Below, piece by piece: positions 10,672 through 23,449 of a stretch of DNA of 64,000 bases (positions within the stretch are counted from its first letter, which is position 1; each line of letters starts with the position of its first letter). The stretch is from Trichobilharzia regenti (lineage: Eukaryota > Platyhelminthes > Trematoda > Strigeidida > Schistosomatidae): assembly GCA_944472135.2 (NCBI GenBank), contig OX235263.1, forward strand, positions 10,523,517-10,587,516, written 5' to 3'. Both the position numbers and the translations under genes were made by a program. The notes beneath the pieces are model-generated. The model was not told the origin of the DNA. It was given only the letters and a program-made list of their open reading frames with translations, and did not search any database.

Positions 10672-10904
10672 TTTATTAATCGGTAGGTAAGTTTGACACT
10701 GACATTGCGCACCAGGCCCTTAAGTGGAACCTGAATGAGAAACGACTAATGTGGCGTAAGTCCGAGGATGATATTGAGGATATCGGGTGGTGAGAAAGAG
10801 ATGAGTGACTAAGGATAATCGTGAGACCAGCTAAAGAAGACCCCAGAGAATTCGTCAAAGTGGGGAAGTGCCGTTAAAGCTGTAATAAGGATAATAATAA
10901 CAGT
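10672..10904 (+). mobile_element. RTE-like LINE 3' end (divergent subfamily)
   Basis: Equivalent to 43180-43425: caggcccttaagtggaacctgaatga…, ending gtgccgttaaagctgtaat and an (aat)-rich tail. It corresponds to the C-terminal end and 3' UTR of an RTE ORF but diverges from subfamilies 1-3. Confidence 0.6.
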
Positions 10905-11290
10905 GTACTAAAAGAGTTTCACAACGGAAAATCCAGTGAGGCGTTTGGATCAAACACAGGAGTCAGACAAAAGTGCTTATTATCATCAACTAATGGCGTT
11001 CCTAATTGTAGGCGACTCGATTATGCGTTAGACAGTGTGTGGGAAACGAGAAGACAGTGATTTCCTGGACCGACCGACGTGAAGAACCTAGAAGACCTGG
11101 ATTTCGCGCGTGGATGATTTATGTTTGATGTCACACAAAATCGAAGACTTACAAGTGAAAACCGACCGATAAAACGGGTCGAAGTAGCAGCCGGCGAAGA
11201 CAGGACTCCAAGTGAACATAGACAAGACGGAGGTTATGAAAACAACCGAACAGCCAACAACAACAGTAACACTTGCAGCAGCAAGTGCAT
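10905..11290 (+). mobile_element. RTE LINE RT fragment (subfamily 2)
   Basis: Resembles HNGKSSEAFGSNTGVRQ at the start, then LEDLDF at the catalytic box. The box carries the shared 4-nt insertion (ttcgc-gcgtg-gatgat, 11101-11117), giving FARG-stop instead of FADD. It continues with a Gln/Asn-coding tract region (acaacaacagtaac). Truncated on both sides. Confidence 0.75.
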
Positions 11291-11756
11291 AGTAAGGACT
11301 GCGAGGAGAACGTCGACTAGATTCTCTGACCATATCATTATAAGTTTTCGTTTTCAAGGCAGAAAAGTATTCCAAAGCGCAACCGCCAGACACCAAACTT
11401 ACACCAAACATGCAATGGAAATTAGTCAGACTTTCAAAATAATCTATACATAGAGAAATACCTAGTTACTTCGGTTCTCAGAAGCAATTTCCGTCAAAAT
11501 ATATCGGTCAGGCCTATGCATACAGAAAGAGAGTGTGCCTAATCTCTCACTTCCCCACCTGGTAACCGTAATTATTTTGCTCGAGTGGTTTTGTGTTCTG
11601 TTCTGTTTTGTTCTGTTAAGTAACATTCCGCTCAATCTCGACTACGATTTTCACTCACTGGGCTGAACTTATTATTAAGGTACCAAATCTACTAAATTAA
11701 ATTATTTTATCTATTTTATAACTTTTACTTCGCTACTTACCCCTACCCTCCTTCTT
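11291..11756. other. No recognisable gene
   Basis: Contains a short (TTCTG)n-like pentamer run near 11597-11620. Otherwise nothing is recognised. Confidence 0.5.
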
Positions 11757-12890
11757 GAACTCTCCACAATTATTACTATTATCATATACTTTAATTCCTA
11801 GAGAAACATAGGGCTTCAGCTGCGCATCTCCATTGCCTTCGGTTTTCTGCCAACTTTTCTACCCCGCTCCAAGTCTGTCCACATGTTTCATCTCCTCTTC
11901 ACAACACCTACTCCCAGTCGCCCTTGAACTGACAACCAACTAGCCGCTTCCCTTTTGGGTCCCACTCGAGTGATGGCTTGTCTAGTGATGTCGCTTGATG
12001 GTTTCCTCAGAGTATGGATAGCCAATCCATCTCCATTTCTTCCTGCCTGTTTGTTTCACAATCGGTTCCTGCTGTGTTGGTTCGCTGTTTGCCAGAGATC
12101 CCTGTTGCTGATCTTTTCTGGCCGGCCATCTGATCTTTAGTACTGAGCGAAGACAACTGTTACTGAAGGTCTGTAGTTTGTTTGAGATGCTCTTTATGAC
12201 GCTCCAGGTCTCTGATCCGTATGGAGAGGAGCACTGACTTCACATTGGAGTTGAAGATCTGGATCTTATTTTCATTTTCATGCTGAGTGCTGTTGACCTC
12301 CACACAGACTTGAAAGTAATGAAAGCTTGATTTGCTCTTCTGATCCTCGCTGCTTTGATATCCTCGTCAGTTCCGTCCACCTGTAGTTGAAACGATGCTT
12401 CCCAGTCAGGTAAAGGAGGCTGTTTCTTTCAGGTTCCTCCCATTTATGCTGATTGTTGTCTGTTGTTGTTGCTGTTGCTGTTGGCCAAGAATCTTCATCA
12501 CTTCTGTTTCATCTATGTTCACCTGAAGTGAAATCTTATCTTTGATGCTTCTTCCTTTGTCAACTTGTTGCTCTTCATCACTTGCATATCTTCCAGTTTA
12601 TGGGAAATCAGACATATATCATCGGCGAAGTCTAGATCCTCCAAGTTTATTGTGTGGGTCCATTTTATGCCTGTGTCCTCATTGCCCTCTGTCTGTCGCA
12701 TAATCCGATCTACTGCAATCAGATAATCATTGGTGATAGTAGGCAGCCTTGCCTTACTCCCGTCCTCACTTCGAAGGCTTCCGTAAGTGTCCCGTTGTGG
12801 ATTACTTGGCATGCAGCATTGTCGTATAACTGTTGGATGAGATGTATAGTTGTCGGTGGCGCCTTGTAGTAGCGAAGTAGTAGTGGTAGT
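11757..12890 (-). mobile_element. RTE LINE 3' part (subfamily 1)
   Basis: Minus strand, from the A/T-rich 3' tail at 11757 to the RT palm. The reading includes CQVIHNGTLTEAFEVRTGVRQG (complement of about 12765-12830), DWIMRQTEGNEDTGIKWT, LEDLDFADDICLISHKLEDMQV (intact FADD, about 12590-12640), the Gln-coding caacagcaacagcaac tract (about 12460-12485), and the C-terminal WRWIGYPYSEE-type segment near 12010-12060. Frameshifts are present. Confidence 0.85.
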
Positions 12891-13065
12891 ATGTGTAAAT
12901 TAACTCTGTTGTACTATATTGTATTTTGTCTCCAGTTCATCCCTGTCTCCAAGCGAAATTGGAACTCCACCCTTTGTTTAATTACTATATGGATTCAATA
13001 TGAACTGTAATCAAGATTTGACCGGATAGTTGCAAAATAATTGAGCGCTGAGTGAGAAGCAGACA
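12891..13065. other. No recognisable feature
   Basis: Short AT-rich linker between the RTE fragment and the inverted repeat. Confidence 0.4.
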
Positions 13066-13236
13066 TTTATAAAGTTATATTTGTAAAATCTCAGTGAAAT
13101 TGAAATGATTAATTCCAACATTTCGTTTGGCAATCTGGTTCGAGCTTCTTCAGGGAAATTAATCGAAATTAACATAACAAACGTTGGAACTAATCATTTC
13201 AATTTCGCTGAGATTTTACAAATATAACTTTATAAA
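13066..13236. repeat. 58-bp inverted repeat with 55-bp spacer
   Basis: Arms 13066-13123 and 13179-13236 are reverse complements with three mismatches. The arm starts tttataaagttatatttgta. The spacer includes ggcaatctggttcgagcttc. It could be a fold-back end of a Penelope-like element or a small MITE-like element; no family is recognised. Confidence 0.8.
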
Positions 13237-13599
13237 CGACTATTTGGATAGTTACTCTTTTAACAGACTAAATAATTGTCTACTTACGTCATCTTTGAAA
13301 TTATATTGCTTATATTTTCTATGTGTAACTTAAAATCGGTGTAAAAAGTATGTTCAGACAGTATTTTGTAACATTATAATTGATTTATTTAAGATGTAGG
13401 CAGTTGAATAGAATCCACGAAATAAAATTAGCTCATATTATCCTGCAAACATGTTCCTTCTTTATTCAGTAAAAAAGTTCAAGAACAGTTTAGATTTCAA
13501 GGTGTTCGTTTTTCTAACTTTAAGAGTAAGTGACAAAGAAGCAGAATTTATTTCAGGAGGTGAAAAAAACCTCCTGATCTCAGTTCTAATGCCTACTGG

Positions 13600-13880
13600 T
13601 ACTGGTTAGCGAGATTTTTATTCAGTCTAGAAGGATCAGCAAAACCTGTGTCACTCAATACTGCAATCACAGGCAGTATCACTGAGCTGTTCGGTTTGAT
13701 GACTCATTTCCCGTAGGATTTTAATCTTTATGTTGATCGGTCAAACGAAAATAAAAACTAGAACTTAGAGCAGACTAGGTTCTGTTAACGAAGTATTCAG
13801 TGTGGTCACTAAGTTAGGAAGATGCAGCATTGCAGTTCACTTTGAATTGGTGTTAGTCACTTGCAGATAAACAGAAAAAC
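13600..13880 (+). repeat. Dispersed repeat, unclassified
   Basis: Aligns by eye with 34440-34810 (tactgcaatcacaggcagtatcactgagct… versus tactgcagtcagagacgtcgttactgagtt…). No coding frame. Confidence 0.4.
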
Positions 13881-13894
13881 ACCATGGGAGCATT

Positions 13895-15590
13895 TTTCAC
13901 TGATAAATATCATTTGGTACCAAGGACTACTTATCAATTATCTAAATATTTTGCCATGGTATTAAATCCCCTAAAAAGCCACTCGAAATCTAGACTAACT
14001 AATTCCTATGTACTAAAACACAGATTAGATAATGAAGAAAAAAAAGGCGATTACTTTTGACATTGTCATTTTATATATACACGTATACCAATAGATATGG
14101 CTATAGAGGCAGTCAGAAACGAACTCATTTCTGACCAAGAACTCGAAATAAGGACAAGAGTGCCACTTGAGAACATAATAATGGGAGTGTAACTATGTCT
14201 GACTTCCACAGTATTTAAATTCCAAGGGAAAATGTACAAAAAACTGAGGGAGTTGCCTTCGGATCACCAATATCCCCGGTTGTGGCTGATATATATTCAT
14301 GGACAGGTTGGAAAACATTGTGATTAAAACGTTCACCCCCACCCTAAAAGTATGCTAGAAGGGATGTAGATGACACATTCACTGTACTTGGAACACAAGA
14401 TATAGATAGATTTTTCTAACACATCAACTCGAAGGTAGAGGCAATTCAATTCACTTATGAATTGGAAAATCAGGAAGGGGAGCTTCCAATGTTAGAATGT
14501 GTCGTAAAAAGAAAGAGGATGAGAAGTTAAACACTAGTGTTTACAGAAAACCCACACATTCAAACAGATATTTGGACTTCCAATCATCCCATCCTGTGTC
14601 AGTAAAACTAGGATCGGTGAAATGTTTAAGTGACATTAGGGCGTAAAAACTAAGTAGTACCAAGGAAAATCTAAGACAGGAAGTGATACATATAAATGAA
14701 GCCTTGAAACTTATAAGTTAACGGATAAATTAATCAGGTAGTATGTGGGTAAATGCAAAGATAAAATCAATAATAATAGTAGTGATGGTAACAATAATAA
14801 TATTATTATTGACGACATACATGTCAAACATGCACAAGATAATGAAAACACCAACAATAAGGAATCTAAATCATCAGTGGTAATTCCATACAAAGTAGGA
14901 ACCTCGAAAACCTTACGAAGAATTCCTAAAAATGCAGGAATAAAAGTGGTTGGCATTCAAACCCACAAACTCAATTAAAAGCAAGCTTTGTCGGTTAAAG
15001 GATCAATCCTGTTGAGCCTTTAAAACAAAAAAATTTAGTTTATCTAATACCTTGCCTGCAATGATTGTCAGGTCAAACTAGTAGAACAGGCGCAGTCAGA
15101 CTAGCTGAACATAAAAGGCTAGTGAAATGTAGATTGATTGACCCGAATAAGATAAGAAATCTAGATAATAGTTCAGCTATAGCACACATTACATGAAATT
15201 ACACACAACCATACAATAGGATGGATGGGGTAAAATGACAGTTTTAAAATCTGATGTCACAGGGCGGAAGGAGGGATTGATAACAGAAGCTTTGTTTATC
15301 GAATCAACTGTAAATACATGTAACAGAAATGATTCAACACCTGTCCACCTAGATATCTGGAAAATTCTGCTACCCCTACGACGACAAATAGGAGAGGACA
15401 AAGAAAACTGTAAAACTCAAGTTTCGAAGTCGTGTGATTATAATTCATGATATGATTATGAACAATAAATTGTGTTCGAAACTGTGTCATCCAGTAAATA
15501 GTACTTTGTCATTGTGTGACACATTTAACAAACAAACTAATATGGAATTAATTACTACAACAATGCACACGTTTTACACATATGTCAAGG
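13895..15590 (+). mobile_element. Penelope-like element, RT to GIY-YIG, degenerate
   Basis: The longest PLE remnant of its subtype. In order: a DIVSLYTxIPIDMAIE-like RT1 motif (about 14055-14110), AFGSPISPVVADIY (about 14255-14295), RDVDDTFTVL (about 14355-14385, the YVDD equivalent), LPMLECVV, a YRKPTH-like box (about 14540), then a linker encoding an Asn-rich stretch (14770-14800), IPYKVGTSKTLRRI (14880-14920), and the Cys-rich LACNDCQV start of the GIY-YIG domain (about 15050). Many stops; no long frame. The 3' UTR runs to about 15590 and its end resembles the palindromic insertion at 48.1-48.24 kb. Confidence 0.75.
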
Positions 15591-16737
15591 ACTAGACTCA
15601 ACAACGTCTTAGTGATCAATCAAAAGCAGCGTGTATTTCACTATATATTCATTATCTGTGAATACGTTTTCAAGTATCCACATAATACGTATACATCAGC
15701 TGGTAAAATAGCTGATGATGATGATGTTGATGATAATGTTACTAGTTTCCAGACTGCAATAATAAACAGAATCGTAGCCTTATACCGATTTCTGGCCGAT
15801 GCACCCATAAACGTCACTTAGCTGATGGTAAGGTCAGTGACGAGGGAAAGACGGACTTGAGGTTCGTGACCACAATCTTACAAAAACGCATAACTGCTAT
15901 TGAAGCTGCAGAGATCAAGTTTGAAACTCTATGATCCACTAGGAATGCAAAGGAAACAAAGAAATAGAAAGAGACAGTCCCGTATCCTGCACCCGATCAA
16001 ATTTCGGTGATTTAAGTGCCCAATGATAATAGCTATCCACGATTGGTAGACTGTTACCGACGGAATACATGATGGCTGAAAGAGAAATTAAAATAATGGA
16101 GAGTCATTAGTCAGTACTAGATTAGACCAATGACTGTCTGCCAACTGAAAGCTATTTCAGAAAAGCTGATTCCAAATTAACGATGTGTTCTCTTCCTTGA
16201 AAATTCAGTATGAACAGAAGTGAAACAAGAAGGCCGAGATGGGTAGCTAAAGTGTGATGATGAGTGAGGAGTCACGTGTCACTCATTGATTTATTCATTG
16301 AGATAGCTGCTTAATAACTCCGGCAACAATCTACGGACATTATCAATATCTTAAATAATATGCATACGTCAGATGAGCACATTTACAATTATTCAATTAC
16401 GCAAAATATATCATAAGAGAAGGCTACGGAATAATACCGATAGGGTCATTTTACATGGGTAGAAGCAATGTAAATGACATAATACCAGTCGTCATTTGTA
16501 ATTGTTTAAATCTAGCTAAAACGCGCGTAATAATTGAAAGTTGCATTAGAACTGGTAGGTACTGTGGGCTATCCATAAAATGATAAATTTGTCCTGTAAA
16601 ACATTAGTTAGCCTACTGGTGACAGTATTAACTGCAAGCGACTCATCACAGCACACTGCGTGTCTAGTCATACGTACAAAGAAGTATTACTACGTCATCA
16701 ATAGCTAATACCAACAGGTAATTTTCAGTCAAAACGC
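15591..16737. other. No recognisable gene
   Basis: AT-rich stretch containing a GATGAT run near 15704. No supported ORF or repeat match was found by eye. Confidence 0.5.
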
Positions 16738-18650
16738 GATTAGTATTATTATATTATTATTGTTCCCTTGCGTTCCCAGTGGAACATAGGCTTCAACTGC
16801 ACGTCTCCACTTGCTTCTTTCTGTCTTCTGCTGCACTTTTCACCTGCATCCATCTTAGTCCATACTGTCTCAACTCCTCTTCACACGATCTCCTCCATTT
16901 CACCCTTGCACTGACGACCCACTCGCCGCTTCCCCTTCTTTCGGGTTCCACTTGAGCAATGGCCTGACGTGCACGCGATGTCACCCAGCGGCCTCCTCAG
17001 CTACGAGTGTCCACTCCATCTCAATCCACATTCTCCTGCATAATTGTTGGGCGATTGGTTATTGTTTCGTTTGTTTGTTCCCATAGTTTCTTGTTGGTGA
17101 TTCCTTCCGGCCCGGCCCGGCCATCTGATCTTCAGTATAGAGCCAGCGAAGACAGTTGTTGGTTGATAAAGTTCTGGTCTGAAACAGGCTGTTTGGAAAT
17201 ATTCTTTGTAATCCGCCCGCCAAGTTTCTGATCCGTTCCGTATAGAAGAACTGACTGACTTGACGATGTTTGTATTGAAAATCAGACTGGATTTTGTTGT
17301 TGATGCTGGCTGTCTGAGTGACGAAGATTTCCAGATTGGTATCAGGTTGGTTGGTGAATGTGTGTGTTTCTCGTCTGCCTTCCCGATTCTCGCTCGATTT
17401 GACATCCTCGCCCGTTCCGACTGGCTGTAGTTGAGACAATGCTCCCTAGATCAGTGAGTGAATGAAGTAACCTCTTTCAAATCCCTCCCGTTCGTTCATG
17501 GTGATTGGCGTTGGATGATGTTGCTGCTGTTGTTGTGGTGGTTTTTCTTGGTTGGTTATTTTCATAACCTCCGTCTTGTCTATGTTCACTTGGAGTCCTG
17601 TCTTCACTGTCTGCTTCTTCGACCAGTTTGTCGGTCGGTTTTCGCTTGTAAGTCTTCGATTTTGTGTGACATCAAACATAAATCATCCACGCGCGAAATC
17701 CAGGTCTTTTAGGTTCTTGACGTCGGTCCAGGATATCCCTGTCTTCTCGTTCCCCACTCACTGTCTGACGCATAATCCAGTCGCCTACAATTAGGAACGC
17801 CATTAGTTGATGATAATAAGTACTCTTGTCTGACTCCTGTGTTTACTCCAAACGCTTCGCTGAGTCTTGCGTTGTGGATGACTTGACATGTGTCGTTGTC
17901 GTACAGTTGTTGAATAAGGTTGATGAATATTTAGGCACTATACGCCGTAGTAACTGAGGAGTTTCCAAATTACTTCACGGTCAACGCTGTCTGTTGAAGG
18001 CCTTTCCAAAGTCTATAAAGTTCAGGTACAGGTTTGATTGCAATTCCATGCTTTGTTCTGTGATGACGATGCGTGGAATTGCAATTTGGTCAGAACATGA
18101 TTTGCCTTTCTTGAATCCAGCCTGTTCTGGTTGGAGTTATGTGTCCACTGAGTCCTTTATTCTCTCCAGGATGATGCGACTCAGGATTTTACTTTGCGTC
18201 GACAGGAGCATGATTCCTTGCCAGCTCTCGCAGAAGCCTAAGTCTCTCTTCTTCGGTAGTTTCACGGGGTAACCTTTCCTCCAGTCAGTAGGCACCTTAC
18301 CCTCCTTCCAGAACTTTTGCAACAATGGAGTCTGCATGTCTGCTGTAGTCTCTGGGTCCGCTTTCAGTGCTTCAGGGGTATTCCATCTGGTCTGGCTGCT
18401 TTTCCAGTTTTCAGAAGCTTGATTGCATTCAAGACTTCAGCTCTCGTTGGAGGATTGGTGTCAACTTGCAGTTTTGTACGTGCTGTTGTTGGTATTTCTG
18501 GACAGGTTGCAGGTGACGGTCGGTCCAAAAGTTCTTTTGAAGTGATCCGCCCATTGTTTAATCTGTCTTTCTTCCTTGGTAATTGCATCTCCTTTGATGT
18601 CTATTATAGGTTTCACTTGTGTTGATCTCTTCCCGGACAACACTCGACTA
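16738..18650 (-). mobile_element. RTE LINE, 3' 1.9 kb (subfamily 2)
   Basis: Minus strand. From the right: SGKRSTQVKPIIDIKGDAITKEE (18643 side), NAIKLLKTGKAARPDGIP (RT1, about 18400), PTDWRKGYPVKLPKKRDLGFCESW (RT2, about 18240-18290), QSKILSRIILERIK (about 18145-18190), then the palm. The catalytic box at 17681-17701 carries the 4-nt insertion (gatttcgcgcgtggatgat). After it come VNIDKTEVMKI, a CAA/CAG tract (about 17520-17540), the C-terminal LCRRMWIEMEW-type region near 17020 and the 3' tail with (AAT)n at 16740-16760. Several frameshifts. Confidence 0.88.
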
Positions 18651-19804
18651 GCAACCAGAATACTGGTGGACTAACTAATCTGTATTATATTATGACGAAA
18701 TAAAGCCATAGGGGCTGAAAATTATCGTTCTACGAGTCAATGAAATTTGAAATGCACGATATATTCGTTCAGAATTCACCTGAACCAGCTATATCCGTGT
18801 GTATACAGCCCCTTTCTTTACCATCGCCAACTACATAATATGTATCAGTTCTTAAAAAACGATCGTTTCCCCTCCTTTTGTAACAACCTATTGACTTTGT
18901 TCATTTTTACAATTGTAGCTAATTCCACAAGCCTGTTTGTATATTACATAGTTCGTCTGAGTACTGCTATTCTTCTTAGTCAGCATTATTTTACAAATTT
19001 CCTGATTATATAATAACTTGTTGCGAAACCCTAAGCAGCAGCTTGTCTTGAATTCGGTAATAATTTTTTTTAACCTTTCCTTTTAAAACGCGTATATCTT
19101 GTTGGTAATACCTATTAGTTAAATGTTCTGATGACCTTTGGCCTTGTAATGTCACCCACCCCCTAGACCTAAAACTGACTGACTAAATTAATCACTCGAT
19201 TGATAAAAATGTTCATGTAAATAATTATAATTAGAGCCAGGCTATGATGAGGAATTAGTTGAAAAGGAATATATTTCTTCAATCATTCTGTTGCCTTTCC
19301 TAATGCGTAAACGGGAATTTTGGGAAATATTCTTATTGTAGGTAAAAGAATTTACTAGATGCGTATGCGATTGTACAGCTTCGGAATGATGTCGTTGACA
19401 AGAGTAACTTTTCGTTGAACGTCTTTTCTTTTAATGTCCAATTTTCACTTGGTACCCAATTTTTATTCAAATCTTGGTCAGTGTTTATATAACCTGCTTA
19501 TTTTTAATTTACCTTACCATTATTCTGATTAATAGGTGCAATAACAAGACTTACAGTACTGCTATAATCCTTGGTGAGATATCCTTAGATTAAAAACATA
19601 TGATAAAAATCTGGACAGTGGTTGAGCCTAACAAGCAGAACGCCTTGTCTGTATTCCGGAGAATGTTGTTAGGAATCCTGCCGTGATTCATATTTTCATA
19701 TCCCACTGATTTATCTCCACTCTTAGCAGTGATTCGACCGTGTGTATCGTTGTCAATATATTTTACATGGTGTTTGTTTAAGTTTATTCCTTTTCAAGTA
19801 GTGG
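18651..19804. other. No gene; contains a PLE terminal hairpin near 19360-19425
   Basis: Mostly AT-rich and unclassified. At 19366-19420 the string gcgattgtacagcttcgg…aacttttcgttgaac matches the conserved 3' terminus of the Penelope-like copies at 31.2, 34.3, 38.9 and 40.9 kb. Confidence 0.45.
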
Positions 19805-19942
19805 TTAGTAGGGATTTGGTTGATTAGTTACAGGATTTCATCATGAGCTGAAATTGGTTAGAGAACCATTGAAAAACTTGGGAGTACTGAACAGCCGTTT
19901 CGTCCTAGTTTCGGATTCTTCATCAGCACGCACCCACAGTAA
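19805..19942 (-). repeat. Hammerhead family-B repeat fragment
   Basis: The minus strand carries gtgctgatga…tccgaaactagga-cgaaa-cggctgtt-cagtact. The core holds CTGATGA and GAAA, but with three extra bases before stem II and a weakened stem I. Confidence 0.6.
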
Positions 19943-19944
19943 GA

Positions 19945-20150
19945 CATAGGGATTCAAGCTTGTGCTTCGAAGTTGTTGTGGCGTTTTTTTTTTACCGGGT
20001 AGGGTTGCTAGTCATACTCCGAACCTTCCATCTTTGTCTGGCTTACTAACACTTAAGGGAAGTGGGGATGTGTGCTAGCCGGAAATCGAACCCCAGACAA
20101 CTCGCTTGGTTGGCCAATGTTCTATCTTTGAAACACTGACGCATATATTT
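19945..20150 (-). mobile_element. tRNA-headed SINE with RTE-derived body
   Basis: Minus-strand copy abutting the hammerhead fragment: cgaagttgttgtggc, gggttgctagtcat, and the B-box complement gaaatcgaacccc near 20083. Diverged. Confidence 0.65.
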
Positions 20151-20939
20151 TATACGTATACTAACTTAATAATTGTCATTCAAATATGCCGTAAAATAGA
20201 CTATTTGTCTAAACTAGTCAGCTGGTCATTTTTGCTCAAACGATGAAAATGGCCGCAAGGTAATTTGGAATAATCAAGGTTATTGTATGTATTCAGCAAA
20301 GATGCAACAAGCTTAAACTCACCAAATAAATAAAATAAATCTATATTAGAGTTTGGACAGAAAATCCTAAGGTCAGTCAATTCCTTCAGGCTGAGTCTAT
20401 CCCCATTGCTTAGAGAAAAAATGTTGCCTAAAAACAGACAGCTTAAACTTTATGTGTATTAAACAAATGAAACCCGTCAGAGATCATCACATTCGTCGAT
20501 ATAGAAATTGAACTAAATCCATTTCCTCTTGAAGTAACACTACAGACAATGCGCTATTACAAGTGGCGTGGAATAATTCCCCCACATACTTAAAACAAAA
20601 TACTAAGTCATATCATCTTGAAGAGAGAGTGAAAGGTGCTCTGGATACAAAACTCCTCCAGGAAAGGGCTGCCTGCATTCAAGAAAAGCGGGCCATATGC
20701 GAATAAAATTGCAACAATTGAACTGATAAAATATTGTAAATCGTGAACAGAAGGATAAGAAAATCTTCAGGCACAAGCAAAAGTGACCTCTGTATCACAC
20801 ATGAATTCTAAAATGTCACTACATACTGAATACGTTGTCTAGAATGACAACTGAAGCTTCCCAACTAAATAATACAGCGAAGAGAACACAGCTCCACTAA
20901 AAAGCTACAAGTACGTCACTTATCTCAATGGATATATAT
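20151..20939. other. No gene; short RTE remnant at about 20615-20725 (+)
   Basis: gtgctctggatacaaaactcc…ggctgcctgcattcaagaaa aligns with RTE RT sequence at 26735-26830 (EQAGFKKGKSC region). The rest is unclassified AT-rich sequence. Confidence 0.45.
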
Positions 20940-21800
20940 TATTATTGCATTATTAATATCTCATTTAGTTCCCAGAGGATTATAGGGCTTCAGCAGCACC
21001 TCGCTACTGTGTTCGCTTCGCTCTACGTCTACCCAAATGCTTTCATCTCCTCTTCGCGTCACCCCCTCCACGTCAACCTCGCGCTGATAGCCAACTCGCT
21101 ACTTCGCATTCGGGTTGCACTCGAGCAATGGCCTGTCGTGTGATGTCACTTGATGGTTTGTTTTCCTAGAGTATGGCTAGCCAATCCATCTTCATTTCTT
21201 CCTTCATATTTGTTGCACAATTGGTTCCTGTTGGGTTGTCTCTCTCATTGCCAGAAGTCATTCACTATTCCTGATCTTTTCTGGCCGGCCTCTGATCTTC
21301 AGTAGTATTAAGCGAAGACAGCTGTTGGTGAAGGTCTGTAATTTGTTCGAAGTGGCCTTCGTGACACGGCAAGTCCCAAGTCTCTGATCCGTATAGTAAG
21401 GAGAACTGACTTCACATTCGAATTGAAAATCCACATCTTATTTTTCATACTGAGTATTGAGTGCTGTTGATCTTCTCCACACAGACTTGAGAGTAATGAA
21501 AACCTGTCTCACTTTTCTGATCCTCACTGCTTTGATGTCCTCATCAGTTCCGTTCGCATGCGGTTGAAACGATGCTTCCCAGATATGTAGGTAGGTGAAG
21601 TAGGCTGCGTCTTTCAGATTTCTCCCATTTATGTTGATTGTAATCTGTTGTAGTTGTTGTTGTTGCTGTCGGCCAGGAATCTTCATCACTGATCCCTGTT
21701 TTCTCTAGGTTTATCTGAAGTGAAGTCCCATCTTTTTTTTCTGCCAACTTGTTGCTTCTCATTCGCATATCTTCCAGTTTGTGTGAAATCAGACATATAT
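20940..21800 (-). mobile_element. RTE LINE 3' part (subfamily 1)
   Basis: Minus strand, from the tail at 20940 up to CLISHKLEDMRMRSNKLAEKK (about 21740-21790), just downstream of the catalytic box. It includes the CAA/CAG tract (about 21650-21675), AVRIRKVRQVFITLKSVWR (about 21480-21530) and the conserved C-terminal end. It stops abruptly at a (TA)n run near 21795-21806. Confidence 0.82.
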
Positions 21801-22384
21801 ATATATAAATGGGCATAGAAATTCAATGGAGCCTGACGTCGGATTCCTGTCAATTTTCAATGCAAATAAATCAACTATGCGTAGTGGTATTAATAAAATA
21901 ACAATAGAATTTCTTTTGAAAAGTTCCTTCTCTATTTAATCTTCATAAAAATAGGAAACAACGTGTTTCATTGTCATTATGATGATTATTATAGGGGTTG
22001 TCAATAAAAACAGAAATGCATCATAAACAACCATGACAACAGTGAATAATGCTTTTCGTGAGGCTATTCAATTAATTTTTAGGACTACAAATAATAGGGC
22101 GTAACAGCTTTAAATATTCCGCCTTGGGGATTTATCTATTCAGCATTGAATGACGTTTTGGTTCATTCAATATTCATTCAATATTGAACATAAGTTTGTT
22201 TAAACAAAGCTCCTATAATTAATTATTACTTGTGAATTTATTTTTTCTCTAACCTTGCTAATGAATATATACGTTTAACTAATGTTAATATTAATATTTA
22301 TGAATGTACAACACTCATTTTCTGCTTTATTTCGCATTTTGTTATGCGCCTATAATTGAAGGATAAACAAAGCTTCATATTATC

Positions 22385-22411
22385 AACCAAATGTGTGTGT
22401 GTGTGTGTATG
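22385..22411. repeat. (GT)n microsatellite
   Basis: A run of gt dinucleotides within an otherwise unclassified stretch (21800-22550). Confidence 0.85.
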
Positions 22412-22554
22412 TGCTGTATAAGTCCTTGAGACAGCTGTCCGATGGAAACTTTTGTTATCCTAGCAATAACTGTATTAATGCGTTTAAATGACAGAAGAAT
22501 GCAAGAGAAGTAAAATAAGAACAATAGCATCCCTGATATTCTGTCTTTTTGCTG

Positions 22555-22705
22555 AACAGACATACATTCATACATTTCTCTCAGGCACTACATACTTTGT
22601 TTAAAGATTTAAAATTGACGCTGAATTTGATTTAAACTATTGTTAAATTGAAAGGGGGAAAATAAGTGATTCAGTAAAGAGATTCTTCTCTACTACGAAA
22701 TTATT
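22555..22705 (-). repeat. Putative PLE terminal repeat, copy 1
   Basis: About 150 bp that recur as a direct repeat at 23450-23605 (attcatacatttctctcagg…tttgtttaaagatttaaaatt…gattcagtaaagag). The right end resembles the inverted PLE terminus (gttcagcgaagaaat…). It flanks the RTE fragment 22740-23445 together with copy 2. Confidence 0.6.
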
Positions 22706-22739
22706 ATCAAGCTGTGTAACTTGCCTTTACGATTCTGAC

Positions 22740-23445
22740 TTTGAAATCTTCAAACGATGCTTCCCAGTTAAATGAAGGAGGGGTAATCTGTGTCAAATCT
22801 CTACCTTCGGTGGTGACTGGTCCTCATTGTTGTTGCGATCCGTTAGTTATCTTCATTTCCTCCGAATTCTTTGTGTTCACCTGGAGTCTTGTCTTCACTG
22901 GTTGCTTCTTTAGTTTGGTTTTTTGGTTTTCGCCTGCAAGTCTTCGAGTTTAAGTTGCATTAGACATATGCCATCCACAAGTGAAATCCAGGTCTTCTAA
23001 AGTCTTCTCATCGGTGTCCCAGTGTATTTCTGTCTCCTCACTGCCTACAGTCTGATGCATAATCCAGTCTATGACAATTAAGAATATTATCGTTGGTGAT
23101 AATAGGCAACCAGTCTTGTCTCACTCTTGTGTGAACTTTAAACATCTCACTGGGTTCTCCGTTGAATGAGGTCGATAGAGGTTTGGGCACTGCACGCCGT
23201 AGTGCTGAAGTAGTTTTCAAATTACTTCTAGGTTAATTCTCTCTGTGGAAGGCCTTTTTGAAGTCGACGAAGTTGTTGAGGCAGAGGTTTGGCTGTCATT
23301 CTATGCTTCGTTCTGTGATGACGATGCGTAGAGTTGCAATTTGTTCAGCACATGATTTGCATTTTGCTGAATCCCGTTTGTTCTGGTGGGGCTGGCGAAG
23401 TTGTACATCTAGTGCACTTTTTATTCTCTCCAGGATGATGCTATT
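22740..23445 (-). mobile_element. RTE LINE RT fragment (subfamily 3)
   Basis: Minus strand: SLEKAFHREN-type region (about 23230-23260), the palm, then the catalytic box at 22966-22988 with the same 4-nt expansion (gatttc-acttgtg-gatggc), the region LETRLQVNTK, and TCTCACCACCGAAGGTAGAG at the left end. Not coding. Confidence 0.7.
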
Positions 23446-23449
23446 CTAA

